64,000 nucleotides of DNA from Rhodoferax sp. TS-BS-61-7 (GCF_002943465.1 NZ_PTQY01000004.1:124001-188000), one strand, 5' to 3'; counted from the first letter of the stretch, positions 31,952-42,900 are shown. A program made the numbers and translations. Notes: a model not told the origin generated them from the letters alone.

Positions 31952-32001
31952 GACTCTTTCCTTCTTTCTTTAGTTGGGCTTCACAACAAGGGGCTTGCGC
32001 C

Positions 32002-32532
32002 TCAAGCAGTGAGAGCCACTTTCATTTGTTCCAGACGGGCCTTGACGGAGGTGTCAAGCACTTCGTCACCCACCACCACGCGAATACCGCCGATCAGATC
32101 GGCGTCGAGCGCAACGGACACATTGAGCTTGCGGCCAAAACGCTTTTCGAGCGAAGCAGCCACATCCTTCAGCGCTTGCGCGTCAATCGGAAAGGCGCTG
32201 TACACCACAGCATCAGAGAGTCCACTTTGCGCATTTTTCAGCGCGCGGAACTGGGCTGCAATTTCAGGCAGGGCTTCCAGGCGGCCGTTGTCAATCACGG
32301 TGCGCAGAAAGTTCTTGCCTTGCTCCGACAGCGCAGCCTTGATCACGCCAGTAACCAAGTCGTAGACCTGGGCTTGGGTGATTTGGGGGTTGCTGGCAAA
32401 CTGCTGCAATTGGCCGTCTTGGGCAATTGCAGCCAGCTCGTCCAGCCACCCGGCTGCACCGTTCAAGTCCGCTTTGGCGGCCTGGAACAGGGCTTCGGCG
32501 TAAGGCCTGGCAATGGTGGCAAGTTCAGCCAT
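32002..32532 (-). CDS. atpH: ATP synthase F1 delta subunit
   Basis: Delta links F1 to the peripheral stalk. The 176-residue protein begins [19 protein letters not shown] and has the conserved C-terminal strand region ([22 protein letters not shown]). Confidence 0.96.
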   Translation of the reverse strand: MAELATIARPYAEALFQAAKADLNGAAGWLDELAAIAQDGQLQQFASNPQITQAQVYDLVTGVIKAALSEQGKNFLRTVIDNGRLEALPEIAAQFRALKNAQSGLSDAVVYSAFPIDAQALKDVAASLEKRFGRKLNVSVALDADLIGGIRVVVGDEVLDTSVKARLEQMKVALTA

Positions 32533-32541
32533 GGTCTTCCC

Positions 32542-33012
32542 TTACAGCTCAGTCTTCAGACGAGACAGCAAGTCGGCATGCACACCGGCATTGACTTCCT
32601 TGCGCAGGATCTGCTCAGCACCTTTGACGGCGAGGGCGGCGACCTGTTCGCGCAATGCTTCACGGGCCTTCACGGACTGCTGCTCGGCTTCTGCCTTGGC
32701 AGCCGCAATGATGCGGTTGCCTTCTTCGGTTGCGCGGGCCTTGGCTTCTTCCACAATGGCCTGTCCACGACGCTCGGCATCAGCCAAGCGACCTGCGGTT
32801 TCATTCTTGGAAGTAGCCAGTTCGGCTTCCACGCGCTTGTTGGCAGACGCCAGTTCGGCCTTGGCCTTGTCGGCGGCGGCAAGGCCGTCGGCGATCTTCT
32901 GTGCCCGCTCGTCCAGCGCTTTCGTGATCGGGGGCCACACGAATTTCATCGTGAACCACACCAGGATCGCAAAAACGATAGCCTGCAGGAACAGGGTTGC
33001 GTTGATGTTCAC
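32542..33012 (-). CDS. atpF: ATP synthase Fo b subunit
   Basis: This is the peripheral-stalk subunit. The 156-residue protein has one N-terminal membrane helix ([20 protein letters not shown]) followed by a long Ala/Glu/Lys-rich coiled coil. Confidence 0.96.
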   Translation of the reverse strand: MNINATLFLQAIVFAILVWFTMKFVWPPITKALDERAQKIADGLAAADKAKAELASANKRVEAELATSKNETAGRLADAERRGQAIVEEAKARATEEGNRIIAAAKAEAEQQSVKAREALREQVAALAVKGAEQILRKEVNAGVHADLLSRLKTEL

Positions 33013-33047
33013 GGTTTGATTCCTTCTCTAACGTGAAGGGCCGTTGA

Positions 33048-33305
<258 letters not shown>

Positions 33306-33356
33306 CTAAAAGTTAGTGGAAAAAGAAAAACGAAAACAAAAAACGAAACAGTTACA

Positions 33357-34235
33357 TCAATGTGCGTCGTGCGCTTGACCGGTGTAGATCAGCGTCAACA
33401 TCATAAAGATGAAGGCTTGCAAAGTGATCACCAGAATGTGGAACAGGGTCCACACGGTTCCGGCGATGACATGGCCAACAGCCAAGCCAACACCTGTTGC
33501 GGACAGTGCCCAGCCCCCGCCCATCAGAGCGATCAACATAAACACCAACTCACCTGCAAACATATTGCCAAACAACCGCATGCCGTGGGAGACGGTCTTG
33601 GCAAGGTATTCAATCATCTGCATCAGGAAGTTCACAGGGTACAGGGCCCAGTGGTCACCAAACGGTGCAGCAATCAGTTCATGCGCCCAGCCGCCCAAAC
33701 CTTTGATCTTGATGCTGTAGAACACACAGATCAACAGCACCGAGCAAGACAGGCCCAAGGTGGTGGAAAGGTCAGCAGTCGGCACTACACGCATGTAGTC
33801 TTTGAAACCCATGGCAGGGCCGGCGGTGTGCCAGATCTGTGGAATCAGGTCCACAGGCAACATGTCCATGGCGTTCATCAGGAAAATCCAGACAAACACG
33901 GTCAGTGCCAAGGGGGAAATCAGCTTGCGGCTCTTGGCGTTGTGGATCACACCCTTGGCCTGGTTTTCCACCATCTCGGACAAAATTTCCACGGCAGCCT
34001 GGAAGCGGCCGGGCACGCCGGAGGTGGCTTTGCGTGCGGCGCTCCACAGCACAAAACAACCAATCACACCCAAAATCACCGAGAACAGCACCGAGTCAAA
34101 ATTGAACAGGCTGAAATCAACAATACTGGTTTGCTTCACGCTCTGGAAGGAAAAATCCTTCTGCAGGTGTTGCAAGTGGTGCTGGATGTATTCACCAGCG
34201 GAGGGGGCATGTGTTCCAGTGTTTTCTACAGACAT
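33357..34235 (-). CDS. atpB: ATP synthase Fo a subunit
   Basis: This is the stator subunit with the proton half-channels. The 292-residue, multi-helix protein carries the essential arginine in the helix HGMRLFGNMFAGELVF. It follows atpI by 13 bp. Confidence 0.97.
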   Translation of the reverse strand: MSVENTGTHAPSAGEYIQHHLQHLQKDFSFQSVKQTSIVDFSLFNFDSVLFSVILGVIGCFVLWSAARKATSGVPGRFQAAVEILSEMVENQAKGVIHNAKSRKLISPLALTVFVWIFLMNAMDMLPVDLIPQIWHTAGPAMGFKDYMRVVPTADLSTTLGLSCSVLLICVFYSIKIKGLGGWAHELIAAPFGDHWALYPVNFLMQMIEYLAKTVSHGMRLFGNMFAGELVFMLIALMGGGWALSATGVGLAVGHVIAGTVWTLFHILVITLQAFIFMMLTLIYTGQAHDAH

Positions 34236-34248
34236 AGGTCACCAAATA

Positions 34249-34749
34249 TCAATTCGAACCGTTGAGACTTCGGCGTCGCGAGTGCAACCACGCGGCCACC
34301 CAATACACCTTCATCGTCACCACAAAGCCGGCCACCAGGGCCAACCAGCTGAGCGGCGAGACCACCTTGGGTGCCGCCAACAACATGGCAACCGTCAAGG
34401 CAACTTTCACCGACTCCCAAATCACAAACCCCAGCATGGCTGCTCCAGGCTGAGCCACTGCACGCTGACGCTGCAGCCCCCGCACCATCAGTGCCGCGGG
34501 GAAAACCACCGCCAGGGCGCCGTAGGCTGCAGAAATGCCTGCCACTTTGCCAGCCCATACACCCGCAACCAGGGCCAACACCACGCCAGCGACCAATTGC
34601 CACACAATGACCCACCAGGGGGAAATTGCGGGATGGGCGCTGCGCCACTGCCGGGCTTCTTCTGCCGTCATGGGCTTGAACTCTGCATCAAAGACCCCAT
34701 CTGGGTTCTCTGCGTCAGTGGGCGAATAAGGCTGAGGCGCGATTGTCAT
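34249..34749 (-). CDS. atpI: ATP synthase assembly protein AtpI
   Basis: The 166-residue protein has four predicted membrane helices after a polar N-terminus of about 40 residues. AtpI aids c-ring assembly and Mg2+ supply. The N-terminal extension (TDAENPDGVFDAEFKPMTAE) is common in betaproteobacteria. First gene of the operon. Confidence 0.9.
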   Translation of the reverse strand: MTIAPQPYSPTDAENPDGVFDAEFKPMTAEEARQWRSAHPAISPWWVIVWQLVAGVVLALVAGVWAGKVAGISAAYGALAVVFPAALMVRGLQRQRAVAQPGAAMLGFVIWESVKVALTVAMLLAAPKVVSPLSWLALVAGFVVTMKVYWVAAWLHSRRRSLNGSN

Positions 34750-34799
34750 GAATGAAAATTACGCTCAGGTTACTGCCGGTGTTCAATGCACAGCCTACG

Positions 34800-34827
34800 A
34801 TTATACGTAGAAACCCGGCACTGCCTA
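34800..34827 (-). promoter_or_regulatory. Candidate sigma-70 promoter of the atp operon
   Basis: Leftward strand: -35 TAGGCA (34822-34827, 4 of 6), 16-bp spacer, perfect -10 TATAAT (34800-34805), 51 bp upstream of the atpI start. Confidence 0.6.
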
Positions 34828-34908
34828 GCACTTCCCGCTTTGGGTGCACGCCTTGGCTACCCCACAGCGATAATTGGAGGCAGCATTCCCTCTCCAGAAG
34901 ACAACCGT

Positions 34909-35187
34909 ATGACCACCCCCACCCCGCCGGCTGAATCGCTGATCGAGTACCCCTCACAGTTCCCCATCAAGGTCATGGGCCACAAGGTGGATGGACTGGT
35001 GCACGCAATCTCGGTGATTGCCAAACAGTTCGACCCGGCGTTTGACGCCTCCACCATCGAACTGCGTGAAAGCAAAGGTGGCAACTACCTGGGCGTGACC
35101 ATCACCATCACCGCCACCAGCCGCGAACAGCTCGACGAGCTGTACCGCACGCTGAGCACCCACCCGATGGTGAAAGTCGTGCTGTAA
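34909..35187 (+). CDS. DUF493 family protein (YbeD-like)
   Basis: The 92-residue ACT-like-fold protein carries IEYPSQFPIKVMG and the C-terminal YRTLSTHPMVKVVL. YbeD-type proteins are usually linked to lipB-lipA, as here, and a role in lipoate metabolism has been suggested but not shown. It lies 3 bp before lipB. Confidence 0.9.
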   Translation: MTTPTPPAESLIEYPSQFPIKVMGHKVDGLVHAISVIAKQFDPAFDASTIELRESKGGNYLGVTITITATSREQLDELYRTLSTHPMVKVVL

Positions 35188-35190
35188 ACC

Positions 35191-35895
35191 GTGGAGATAG
35201 ACCGCGCCACCCTGGGCCGCGTGGACTACCTGCCCACGTATGCGGCCATGCAGGCATTTACCAATGAAAGAGCCGTTGGGCCCTCGTCCACTGCGCGTGA
35301 CCAGCTATGGATTTGTGAGCACCCGCCAGTCTTCACCCAGGGCCTGGCGGGCAAGTCGGAACACATCTTTAACCCTGCAGACATTCCCGTGGTGGCCACC
35401 AACCGCGGCGGCCAGGTGACCTACCACGGCCCTGGCCAGGTGGTCGGCTATCCGCTGATCGACCTCAAACGCGCGGGCTACTTCGTCAAGGAATACGTCT
35501 ACCGTATCGAAGAGGCCGTCATTAAAACCTTGGCGCACTTCGGCGTGACGGGTCACCGCGTGGCCGGTGCACCCGGCATCTACGTGCGGCTGGACGACCC
35601 AACGGGCCACACCCCATTGGCCCAGCGGCCCCAGAACGGTGCAGTTGGCAACGCCGACCCCGATTTCACCGGGCTGGGCAAGATTGCCGCCCTGGGCATC
35701 AAGGTCAGCCGCAATTGCACCTACCACGGTGTGGCGCTGAATGTGGCCATGGACCTTGAACCCTTCTCGCGTATCAACCCCTGCGGCTACGCCCGGCTGC
35801 AAACTGTGGACCTTTCTACAATCGGGGTCTCTGTTGGCTGGGCTGATGCCGCCGACGTGTTGGGCCACAAGCTCGCAACCTACCTGGCGCCCTGA
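35191..35895 (+). CDS. lipB: Octanoyltransferase LipB
   Basis: LipB moves octanoyl from acyl-ACP to lipoyl domains. The 234-residue protein begins at GTG and has the signature [19 protein letters not shown], with [24 protein letters not shown] containing the catalytic Lys; the catalytic Cys lies in [15 protein letters not shown] short insertion around residues 135-150 (after [10 protein letters not shown]) is tolerated in this family. Confidence 0.96.
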   Translation: MEIDRATLGRVDYLPTYAAMQAFTNERAVGPSSTARDQLWICEHPPVFTQGLAGKSEHIFNPADIPVVATNRGGQVTYHGPGQVVGYPLIDLKRAGYFVKEYVYRIEEAVIKTLAHFGVTGHRVAGAPGIYVRLDDPTGHTPLAQRPQNGAVGNADPDFTGLGKIAALGIKVSRNCTYHGVALNVAMDLEPFSRINPCGYARLQTVDLSTIGVSVGWADAADVLGHKLATYLAP

Positions 35896-35910
35896 CCGCG
35901 CCCCCGCCCC

Positions 35911-36933
35911 ATGAGCCATAGCGAAGACACCACCCTCCAAACTCCGGCCAACGCTACTGTGCGTGACGTGCAGTCGCTGGACACCTACAAGGCCACCGAC
36001 AAACAAAAGGCTGCGGCCAAGCTGTCGCGCATTCCGGTCAAGGTGGTGCAGGGCGAAGTGCTCAAAAAGCCGGACTGGATTCGCGTCAAAGCCGGCAGCC
36101 CCAGCACCCGCTTCTACGAAATCAAGGACGTGCTGCGCGCCAACAAGCTGGTGACGGTGTGTGAAGAAGCCAGTTGCCCCAACATCGGCGAATGTTTTGG
36201 CAAGGGCACGGCCACCTTCATGATCATGGGTGACAAGTGCACACGCCGCTGCCCGTTTTGCGACGTGGGCCACGGCCGTCCCGACCCGCTGGACGTGAAC
36301 GAGCCCGACAACCTGGCCAAGACCATTGCCCAGCTCAAGCTCAACTACGTGGTCATCACCAGCGTGGACCGGGATGATTTGCGCGACGGCGGCGCCGGCC
36401 ACTTTGTGGAATGCATCCGCAAGACGCGCGAACTCTCGCCCAAGACCCAGATCGAGGTGCTGGTGCCCGACTTCCGGGGCCGCGACGATCGTGCACTGGA
36501 AATCCTGAAGGCCGCACCGCCTGACGTGATGAACCACAACCTGGAAACCATCCCCCGCCTCTACAAGGAAGCGCGCCCGGGATCGGACTACCAGTTCAGC
36601 CTGAACCTGCTGAAGAAGTTCAAGGCCCTGTTCCCCGATGTACCCACCAAGAGCGGCCTGATGGTGGGCCTGGGCGAGACCGACGAAGAGATTCTGGACA
36701 CCATGCGCGACATGCGCGCCCACAACATCGAGATGCTGACCATCGGCCAGTACCTCGCGCCCAGCACCAGCCACCTGCCGGTTCGACGTTATGTGCACCC
36801 CGACACCTTCAAGATGTTCGAGGAAGAGGCCTACAAGATGGGCTTCAAACACGCCGCCGTGGGCGCCATGGTCCGCTCCAGCTACCACGCTGATGTGCAA
36901 GCCGGCCACGCAATGAATACCCCAGCGGCCTGA
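35911..36933 (+). CDS. lipA: Lipoyl synthase LipA
   Basis: This radical-SAM enzyme inserts two sulfurs into octanoyl groups. The 340-residue protein has the auxiliary cluster motif [12 protein letters not shown] and the SAM cluster motif CTRRCPFC, with the C-terminal [10 protein letters not shown] carrying the conserved RSSY motif. It follows lipB by 15 bp. Confidence 0.97.
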   Translation: MSHSEDTTLQTPANATVRDVQSLDTYKATDKQKAAAKLSRIPVKVVQGEVLKKPDWIRVKAGSPSTRFYEIKDVLRANKLVTVCEEASCPNIGECFGKGTATFMIMGDKCTRRCPFCDVGHGRPDPLDVNEPDNLAKTIAQLKLNYVVITSVDRDDLRDGGAGHFVECIRKTRELSPKTQIEVLVPDFRGRDDRALEILKAAPPDVMNHNLETIPRLYKEARPGSDYQFSLNLLKKFKALFPDVPTKSGLMVGLGETDEEILDTMRDMRAHNIEMLTIGQYLAPSTSHLPVRRYVHPDTFKMFEEEAYKMGFKHAAVGAMVRSSYHADVQAGHAMNTPAA

Positions 36934-36936
36934 ACA

Positions 36937-36999
36937 CGCAAATTGCTATCAATTAAGTAGCTGCTAGCGCACATCTGATGTGGGCTAGCAGCTATTTTT
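36937..36999. repeat. Dispersed repeat copy C forming a terminator hairpin
   Basis: AATTGCTATCAATTAAGTAG then CTGCTAGCGCA match the family consensus. This copy contains perfect 11-bp arms TAGCTGCTAGC (36958-36968) and GCTAGCAGCTA (36984-36994), an inner CACAT/ATGTG stem, and TTTTT after it. It lies between the convergent lipA and 37003 genes and probably acts as an intrinsic terminator for lipA. Confidence 0.85.
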
Positions 37000-37002
37000 G
37001 CG

Positions 37003-37479
37003 TCAAGGCTTGGCGTAGCCGCCCTCGACCCACGCCGACGCACTGGCTCGGTTCAGCTTGAACCCTGGCGAGACCCGCACCTGCGCCAGCAAGTCATCCC
37101 CCGCATCCCGGGCACTGAGCATCGCGCTCGGGTTGTCTTCGTCCGGTTCAATGTCCAGAAACACCGTGACCCGCCCTTGGGCAGCCCCGACCTCGATACT
37201 TTGATGCAGGCTGGCATGTAATTGTTGCTCGCTGCGGCGCACAAACTCCCGGGCGGTTTTCACCAGCGTCAGGAAAGCACTCTGGTCCAGCGGCTTGGGG
37301 TTCTTTTTGTCGCGCCCCATGGTCCAGGGGCCCACCAGTGCCGGCTCGGAGGCGCCATCGGCCGTCATCGCCACCGCCCAGCCATCGTCGTCTTCATTCT
37401 TCACCACGCGGGCCGTCCAGCCGTCGCTGATCCACAGGCGCGGCTCCTGGGTTTTCATGTCGGATTCGTTCAAGTTCAT
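37003..37479 (-). CDS. Conserved hypothetical protein (158 aa)
   Basis: This is a soluble, mixed alpha/beta protein with WISDGWTARVVKNEDDDGWAV, GPWTMGRDKKNPKPLD and a C-terminal ASAWVEGGYAKP. I recall relatives in Comamonadaceae without known function. The frame is open to 37686 but similarity seems to begin near MKTQEPRLW, so the start is either 37479 (chosen) or 37458; neither has a clear Shine-Dalgarno. Confidence 0.65.
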   Translation of the reverse strand: MNLNESDMKTQEPRLWISDGWTARVVKNEDDDGWAVAMTADGASEPALVGPWTMGRDKKNPKPLDQSAFLTLVKTAREFVRRSEQQLHASLHQSIEVGAAQGRVTVFLDIEPDEDNPSAMLSARDAGDDLLAQVRVSPGFKLNRASASAWVEGGYAKP

Positions 37480-37684
37480 GGCGTGGAGTATGCAGTGATA
37501 CGGACTTGCGCTTTGCGCAGCACACCCACGATGGTGCACCGCCGCAATGCGCCATTTTGGACACGCGCACGACAAAAGTGCGATGTCGGATTTGGACAAA
37601 TGCCCGTCTTTCAAGCGCAAGGTTTTATTGACCTGAAGCAAAACAATAGCGCCAAGACAGTTTCCCTGGACCACCACACACTCC

Positions 37685-38944
37685 ATGCGCGGCCAACACT
37701 ACTCCCTCTGGAGCCTGCTCAAGCACGGTTTCAAAAACCACACCACCTGGGAACCCGCTTGGGAACGGGTGGCCTTGAAGCCTGCGTATGACGTGGTCAT
37801 CGTAGGCGGCGGCGGGCATGGCCTGGCGACGGCCTACTACCTCGCCAAGAACCATCCCGGCATTGGCAAAATCGCCGTGCTGGAAAAAGGCTACCTGGGC
37901 GGCGGCAACACGGCCCGCAACACCACCATCGTGCGCTCCAACTACCTGTGGGACGAATCCGCAGCCATCTACGAGCATTCGCTGAAGCTGTGGGAAAGCC
38001 TGACCGAAGACCTGAACTTCAACGTCATGTTCAGCCAGCGCGGTGTGTTCAACCTGGGCCACACCCTGCAAGACATGCGCGACATCGAACGCCGCGTGAA
38101 CGCCAACGCGCTGCAGGGCATTGACGCCCATGTGCTCAATGCCAAAGAAGTGCAGGAGAAAATTCCCCAGCTTGACTGCAGCGCCAGCCGCCGATACCCC
38201 GTGCTGGGCGCCAGCTGGCAACCCCGCGCCGGCGTGGCCCACCACGATGCCGTGGCCCGCGGCTTTGCCCGCGCCGCCAGCCGCCTGGGTGTGGACCTGA
38301 TTGAAGGCTGCGAAGTCAGCGGCATGGACATCGAGGCCGGCCAGATCCGCGGCCTGCAAACCAACCTGGGTTATGTGAAGGCAGGTCGCGTGGGCTGCGT
38401 GGCCGCAGGCCACTCCTCAGTGCTGGCCAAGATGGCCGGGCTGCGCATGCCGCTGGAGAGCCACCCGCTGCAAGCCTTTGTGTCCGAATCCATGCAGCGC
38501 GTGATTGACACCGTCATCATGTCCAACGCCGTGCACGGCTACCTGAGCCAGTCCGACAAGGGTGAGCTGGTCATCGGCGCCGGCATCGACAGCTACCTGG
38601 GTTACGGCCAGCGCGGCAGCCCGCACATCATCGAGCACACCGCGGCGGCCATCATTGAAATGTTCCCCCAGTTCTCCCGCGTGCGCATGAACCGCCAGTG
38701 GGGCGGCATCGTGGACGTCACGCCCGACGCCTGCCCGATCATTTCGACCACTGCAGTGCAAGGCCTGTTCTTCAACTGCGGCTGGGGCACCGGTGGCTTC
38801 AAGGCCACACCCGGCTCCGGCCATGTGTTCGCCGACATGCTGGCCCAGGGTGAGGCCAATGCGCTCTCCAAAGCCTTCTCGGTGGACCGCTTCCACACCG
38901 GCCACCTCATTGACGAACACGGCGCAGCCGGCGTTGCCCACTAA
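37685..38944 (+). CDS. soxB: Sarcosine oxidase beta subunit
   Basis: This is the catalytic flavin subunit of the heterotetrameric oxidase that demethylates sarcosine to glycine, making 5,10-methylene-THF and H2O2. The 419-residue protein has the dinucleotide motif [19 protein letters not shown] (about residues 37-55) and the [15 protein letters not shown]-terminal flavin motif. The N-terminal [19 protein letters not shown] is standard. It is first in soxBDAG; the 205-bp leader (37480-37684) is the presumed promoter region, with no motif I can assign. Confidence 0.95.
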   Translation: MRGQHYSLWSLLKHGFKNHTTWEPAWERVALKPAYDVVIVGGGGHGLATAYYLAKNHPGIGKIAVLEKGYLGGGNTARNTTIVRSNYLWDESAAIYEHSLKLWESLTEDLNFNVMFSQRGVFNLGHTLQDMRDIERRVNANALQGIDAHVLNAKEVQEKIPQLDCSASRRYPVLGASWQPRAGVAHHDAVARGFARAASRLGVDLIEGCEVSGMDIEAGQIRGLQTNLGYVKAGRVGCVAAGHSSVLAKMAGLRMPLESHPLQAFVSESMQRVIDTVIMSNAVHGYLSQSDKGELVIGAGIDSYLGYGQRGSPHIIEHTAAAIIEMFPQFSRVRMNRQWGGIVDVTPDACPIISTTAVQGLFFNCGWGTGGFKATPGSGHVFADMLAQGEANALSKAFSVDRFHTGHLIDEHGAAGVAH

Positions 38945-38958
38945 TCCTCAGGACCACC

Positions 38959-39267
38959 ATGTTTCTAATGCATTGCCCCCACTGCGGCGAATTGCGGGAC
39001 GAAGAAGAGTTCAGCTACGCCGGTGAAGCCTATATCCCCCGCCCCGCCCAACCCGAAGCGGTGGACGACACCACCTGGGGCGACTACGTGTTCTTCCGCA
39101 AAAACCCCAAAGGCTGGTTCTGGGAGCAGTGGCAACACACGGCCGCCTGCCGCAAGGTGCTGGCCGTCAAGCGCAACACCGCCACCTACGAAATTGCTGG
39201 CACCTGGACCCTGGCCGAGGCCAAGCCCCTGTACTTGGCCGACCTGGAACGCGAGGTGAAGGCATGA
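38959..39267 (+). CDS. soxD: Sarcosine oxidase delta subunit
   Basis: This is the small zinc-binding structural subunit. The 102-residue protein has Cys6 and Cys9 (CPHC), His60 and Cys64, the expected zinc ligands of the family. Its stop overlaps the soxA start (ATGA). Confidence 0.95.
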   Translation: MFLMHCPHCGELRDEEEFSYAGEAYIPRPAQPEAVDDTTWGDYVFFRKNPKGWFWEQWQHTAACRKVLAVKRNTATYEIAGTWTLAEAKPLYLADLEREVKA

Positions 39268-42266
39268 GCGGCACCCGCGTCTCCCTGGCTGGCACGCGCA
39301 TCGACGCCGCGCAGACCCTCCGCTTCAGCTTCAACGGCCGCGACTACACCGGCCACCCCGGCGACACCCTCGCATCCGCCCTGCTCGCCAACGGCGTGCG
39401 CCGCATGGCGCGCAGCTTCAAGTACGGCCGGCCCCGTGGCATCATCGGTGCCGGCGCCGAAGAGCCCAACGCCCTGGTGCAACTGGGCACCGGCGCCCTC
39501 ACCGTGCCCAACATCAAGGCCACCCAGGCCGAGCTGTACGACGGGCTGGTGGCCAACCCCACCTCGGGCTGGCCCTCGCTGGACTTCGACCTGAAATCGG
39601 TGCTGGGCCAGGGCTCGCGTTTTATGCCCGCCGGCTTTTACAGCAAAACCTTCAAGTGGCCCCGTAAGCTCTGGCCGCTGTATGAAACCGTGATCCGCAA
39701 GTTCGCAGGCTTCGGCAGCGCACCGACCGAGGCCGACCCTGAACGCTACGACCACCTGCACCACCATGTGGATGTGCTGGTGGTGGGTGGCGGTGCCTGC
39801 GGCCTGCTCGCCGCCTTGCAAGCCGGTCAGGCCGGACTCAAAACCCTGCTGCTCGATGAGCAAAATGAACTGGGCGGCTGGCTGCTGTCTGACACCACCG
39901 CACAGATTGACGGACGCAACAGCGAAGCCTATATCCGCTCGGTGCAGGCCGCGTTGCAGGACATGCCGCATGTGACGGTACTGACCCGCACCACCGCATT
40001 TGGTATGTACGAACAAAACCTGGTGCAGGCCGTGGAACTGGTGCAAGACCATCTGGCCCCCACGCAGCGCAATGCGGACATGCCCCGCCACCGGTTGCAC
40101 AAGATCCGCGCCCACCACGTGGTGCTGGCCACCGGCGCCATCGAGCGCCCCTTGGTGTTCGGCAACAACGACTTGCCCGGCGTGATGACGGTGTCCGCCG
40201 GCCAAACCTTCCTGCAACGCTACGGCGTGTTGGTGGGCAAAAGCATCGTGCTGTGCGGCACCAGCGACCTGGTGCATGACGCGGCGGAACTGCTGGCCAG
40301 CGCCGGTGCCAAGGTCACGGTGGCCGACGTGCGCCATGGCGCCAAGGCCCGCAGCCCGCGCTACACCGTGATGGCCGGTTACGGCATTGCCGAAGCCTTG
40401 GGCCGCGGCGAAGTAGCCCGCGTGCGCCTGGTGCCCCTGCATGCCGAGCGCGACGAAGCCACCGGCCCCGGCACCACGCTGGTCTGCGATGCCGTGCTCA
40501 GCTCTGGTGGCCTCTCGCCCACGGTGCATCTGTTCTGCCACGACGGCGGCCGCCCCGTGTGGGACGAATCCGTAGCCGCCTTTGTGGTGCCGCGCACCGG
40601 CCGCAAAGGTGTAGCCTGTGTGGGTGCTGTTACCGGCACCTTCGAGTTGGCCGAGGCCTTGGCCCAAACCACCCAGGCCATGCAAAGTGTGCTGGCCACA
40701 CTGGGCAAGCCCGCCACCTTGACCGTACCTGCCTGTCCCAGCCCCCTGCGCATGGCGGCCCGCCCCATGTTCCGCCTGCCCGATGGCAAGGCAGAAGGCG
40801 CCGGCGCCAAGGCCTTTGTGGACTACCAGAACGACGTCAGCGCAGCCGACATTGAACTGGCCGTGCGCGAGAACTACCACTCCATCGAACACGTCAAGCG
40901 CTACACCGCGCTGGGCTTTGGTACCGACCAGGGCAAGCTCTCCAACGTGAACGGTTTTGTCATCACGGCACGCGCGCTCAAGCGTCCTGTGTCCGAGGTC
41001 GGCACTACCACCTACCGCCCCGCCTACACCCCCGTAAGCTTGGGTGCCCTGGCCGGCACCATGCGCGAAGAGTGTTTTGACCCCAGTCGCTATACCGCCA
41101 TCCATGCATCACACGTGGCGCGCCAGGCTGCCCTGGAGCCCGTGGGCCAATGGCTGCGCCCCTGGTACTTCCCCAAGCCCGGCGAAGACATGCACGCCGC
41201 GGTCAACCGCGAATGCCTGGCCGCCCGCAACGGCGTGGCGGTGATGGATGCCTCCACCCTGGGCAAGATCCAGATCGACGGGCCGGATGCACGCGAATTT
41301 CTGAACCGCATCTATTCCAACGCCTGGAGCCAGCTGGCCGTGGGCAAATGCCGTTACGGCCTGATGCTGGATGAAAACGGCATGGTGATGGACGACGGCG
41401 TGACCGCCTGCATCGAACAAAACCAGTTCTACATGACCACCACCACGGGCGGTGCCGCCCGCGTGCTGAACTGGCTGGAGCGCTGGCACCAGACCGAATG
41501 GCCAGACCTCAAGGTGTGGATGACTTCGGTCACCGACCACTGGTCCACCGTGGCCCTGGTGGGGCCCAAGGCCCGCGCCGTGCTGGCCAAGCTGTGCCCG
41601 GACATCGACCTGTCGCCCGAGAACTTCAAGTTCATGGACTGGCGTGCTGGCACGGTCTGTGGTCTGCCCGCCCGCGTGTTCCGCATCAGCTTCTCCGGCG
41701 AAGTGTCTTACGAGCTGAACGTCGAGTCCGGCTACGGCCAGGCCCTGTGGGAGGCCGTGATGGCCGCGGGTGCCGAGTTCGACATCACCCCCTACGGCAC
41801 CGAGACCATGCACGTGCTGCGCGCCGAGAAGGGTTTCATCATCGTGGGCCAGGACACCGATGGCTCCATGAGCCCGCTGGACCTGGACATGGCCTGGGCC
41901 GTGGGCATGAAGAAGCCCTTCAGTTTCCTGGGCAAGCGCTCGCTGGCGCGCAGCGACACAGCGCGTGCCGGGCGCAAACAACTGGTCGGCCTGCTGCCGG
42001 AGGACCCCAGCGCCGTCCTGATCGAGGGCGCACAAATCATGGAAAGCGCCGTGGTGCAGCCCGGTGCCAACAACCGGATGCTGGGCCATGTGACCTCCAG
42101 CTACTACAGCGCCTTCCTGGGCCGCTCCATCGCCATGGCGGTGGTGGCCGGTGGGCTGGAGCGCAAAGACCAGACCCTCCACGTGCACGCCCACGGCAAG
42201 GTCACCCCGGTCAAGGTGTCGGGCAGCGTATTTGTGGATGTGAAAGGTGATCGCCAAAATGTCTAA
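39264..42266 (+). CDS. soxA: Sarcosine oxidase alpha subunit
   Basis: This is the large subunit, which oxidises NAD-linked and folate-linked intermediates. The 1000-residue protein has an N-terminal ferredoxin-like domain (GHPGDTLASALLANGV), a Rossmann domain (VDVLVVGGGACGLLAALQAGQ, near residue 170), and a C-terminal GcvT-type folate-binding aminomethyltransferase domain from about residue 620 (GVAVMDASTLGKIQIDGPDA). The folate domain captures the methyl carbon. Family length and order are normal. Confidence 0.95.
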   Translation: MSGTRVSLAGTRIDAAQTLRFSFNGRDYTGHPGDTLASALLANGVRRMARSFKYGRPRGIIGAGAEEPNALVQLGTGALTVPNIKATQAELYDGLVANPTSGWPSLDFDLKSVLGQGSRFMPAGFYSKTFKWPRKLWPLYETVIRKFAGFGSAPTEADPERYDHLHHHVDVLVVGGGACGLLAALQAGQAGLKTLLLDEQNELGGWLLSDTTAQIDGRNSEAYIRSVQAALQDMPHVTVLTRTTAFGMYEQNLVQAVELVQDHLAPTQRNADMPRHRLHKIRAHHVVLATGAIERPLVFGNNDLPGVMTVSAGQTFLQRYGVLVGKSIVLCGTSDLVHDAAELLASAGAKVTVADVRHGAKARSPRYTVMAGYGIAEALGRGEVARVRLVPLHAERDEATGPGTTLVCDAVLSSGGLSPTVHLFCHDGGRPVWDESVAAFVVPRTGRKGVACVGAVTGTFELAEALAQTTQAMQSVLATLGKPATLTVPACPSPLRMAARPMFRLPDGKAEGAGAKAFVDYQNDVSAADIELAVRENYHSIEHVKRYTALGFGTDQGKLSNVNGFVITARALKRPVSEVGTTTYRPAYTPVSLGALAGTMREECFDPSRYTAIHASHVARQAALEPVGQWLRPWYFPKPGEDMHAAVNRECLAARNGVAVMDASTLGKIQIDGPDAREFLNRIYSNAWSQLAVGKCRYGLMLDENGMVMDDGVTACIEQNQFYMTTTTGGAARVLNWLERWHQTEWPDLKVWMTSVTDHWSTVALVGPKARAVLAKLCPDIDLSPENFKFMDWRAGTVCGLPARVFRISFSGEVSYELNVESGYGQALWEAVMAAGAEFDITPYGTETMHVLRAEKGFIIVGQDTDGSMSPLDLDMAWAVGMKKPFSFLGKRSLARSDTARAGRKQLVGLLPEDPSAVLIEGAQIMESAVVQPGANNRMLGHVTSSYYSAFLGRSIAMAVVAGGLERKDQTLHVHAHGKVTPVKVSGSVFVDVKGDRQNV

Positions 42267-42900
42267 GCCCACCCTGCAATCCCCGCTGCACGCCTTCGGG
42301 CTCGATGCGCAGGCGGTGCCCCCTTCGGCCTTGAACCGCGTGGTCTTCAGTGAGCTGCCCCACCTGGGCTACATCGTGTTGCGCGGCAAAGCCGATGACA
42401 GCGCGTTCATGCAGGGCGTGGCCTCCGTACTCGGCCACAGCCTGCCGGTGCAGCCACGCCAGGTGCTGCAGGTCGCCGCGGGGGCGGTGCTCTGGCTATC
42501 GCCCGACGAGTGGCTGTTGGTCTGCCCCCGCAGCCAGCGCGACGCCGTGTTGGCCGCACTGACAGTAGCGCTGAAAGGCCTGTTCGCCCAGGTGGTGGAC
42601 AACAGCGGTGGCTTTACCACGCTGCGCCTGGCAGGCCGCGAGCACCTGGCCTTGCTGCGCCAGCTCGGCCCGTACGACTTTGAAAGCCAGGCTGTCGGCA
42701 CGCTGGCCAGCACCGTGATGTCCAAGACCTCGGTCACCGTGGTGCGCACCGATGCCACCGGCGTGCTGTTGGTGTTCCGCCGCAGCTTTGCGGACTACCT
42801 GTGGCGCCTGATCGAGCGCACGGCCAAGCCCTACCACCCCTGCATCGCCACGCCGGCCGCGGTGGCCGATCCGGTGTTCACCCCCCTGCTTACCGCATAA
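42259..42900 (+). CDS. soxG: Sarcosine oxidase gamma subunit
   Basis: This is the small scaffold subunit with a GcvT-like fold. The 213-residue protein carries WLSPDEWLLVCP and a C-terminal FADYLWRLIERT. The ATG at 42259 overlaps the soxA stop by 8 bases; a GTG at 42247 is possible. It ends 15 bp before glyA. Confidence 0.92.
   Translation: MSKPTLQSPLHAFGLDAQAVPPSALNRVVFSELPHLGYIVLRGKADDSAFMQGVASVLGHSLPVQPRQVLQVAAGAVLWLSPDEWLLVCPRSQRDAVLAALTVALKGLFAQVVDNSGGFTTLRLAGREHLALLRQLGPYDFESQAVGTLASTVMSKTSVTVVRTDATGVLLVFRRSFADYLWRLIERTAKPYHPCIATPAAVADPVFTPLLTA

Noticed and set aside
39186-41105. 639-codon leftward open frame opposite soxA
   Set aside because: Antisense shadow of soxA, whose domains are unmistakable.
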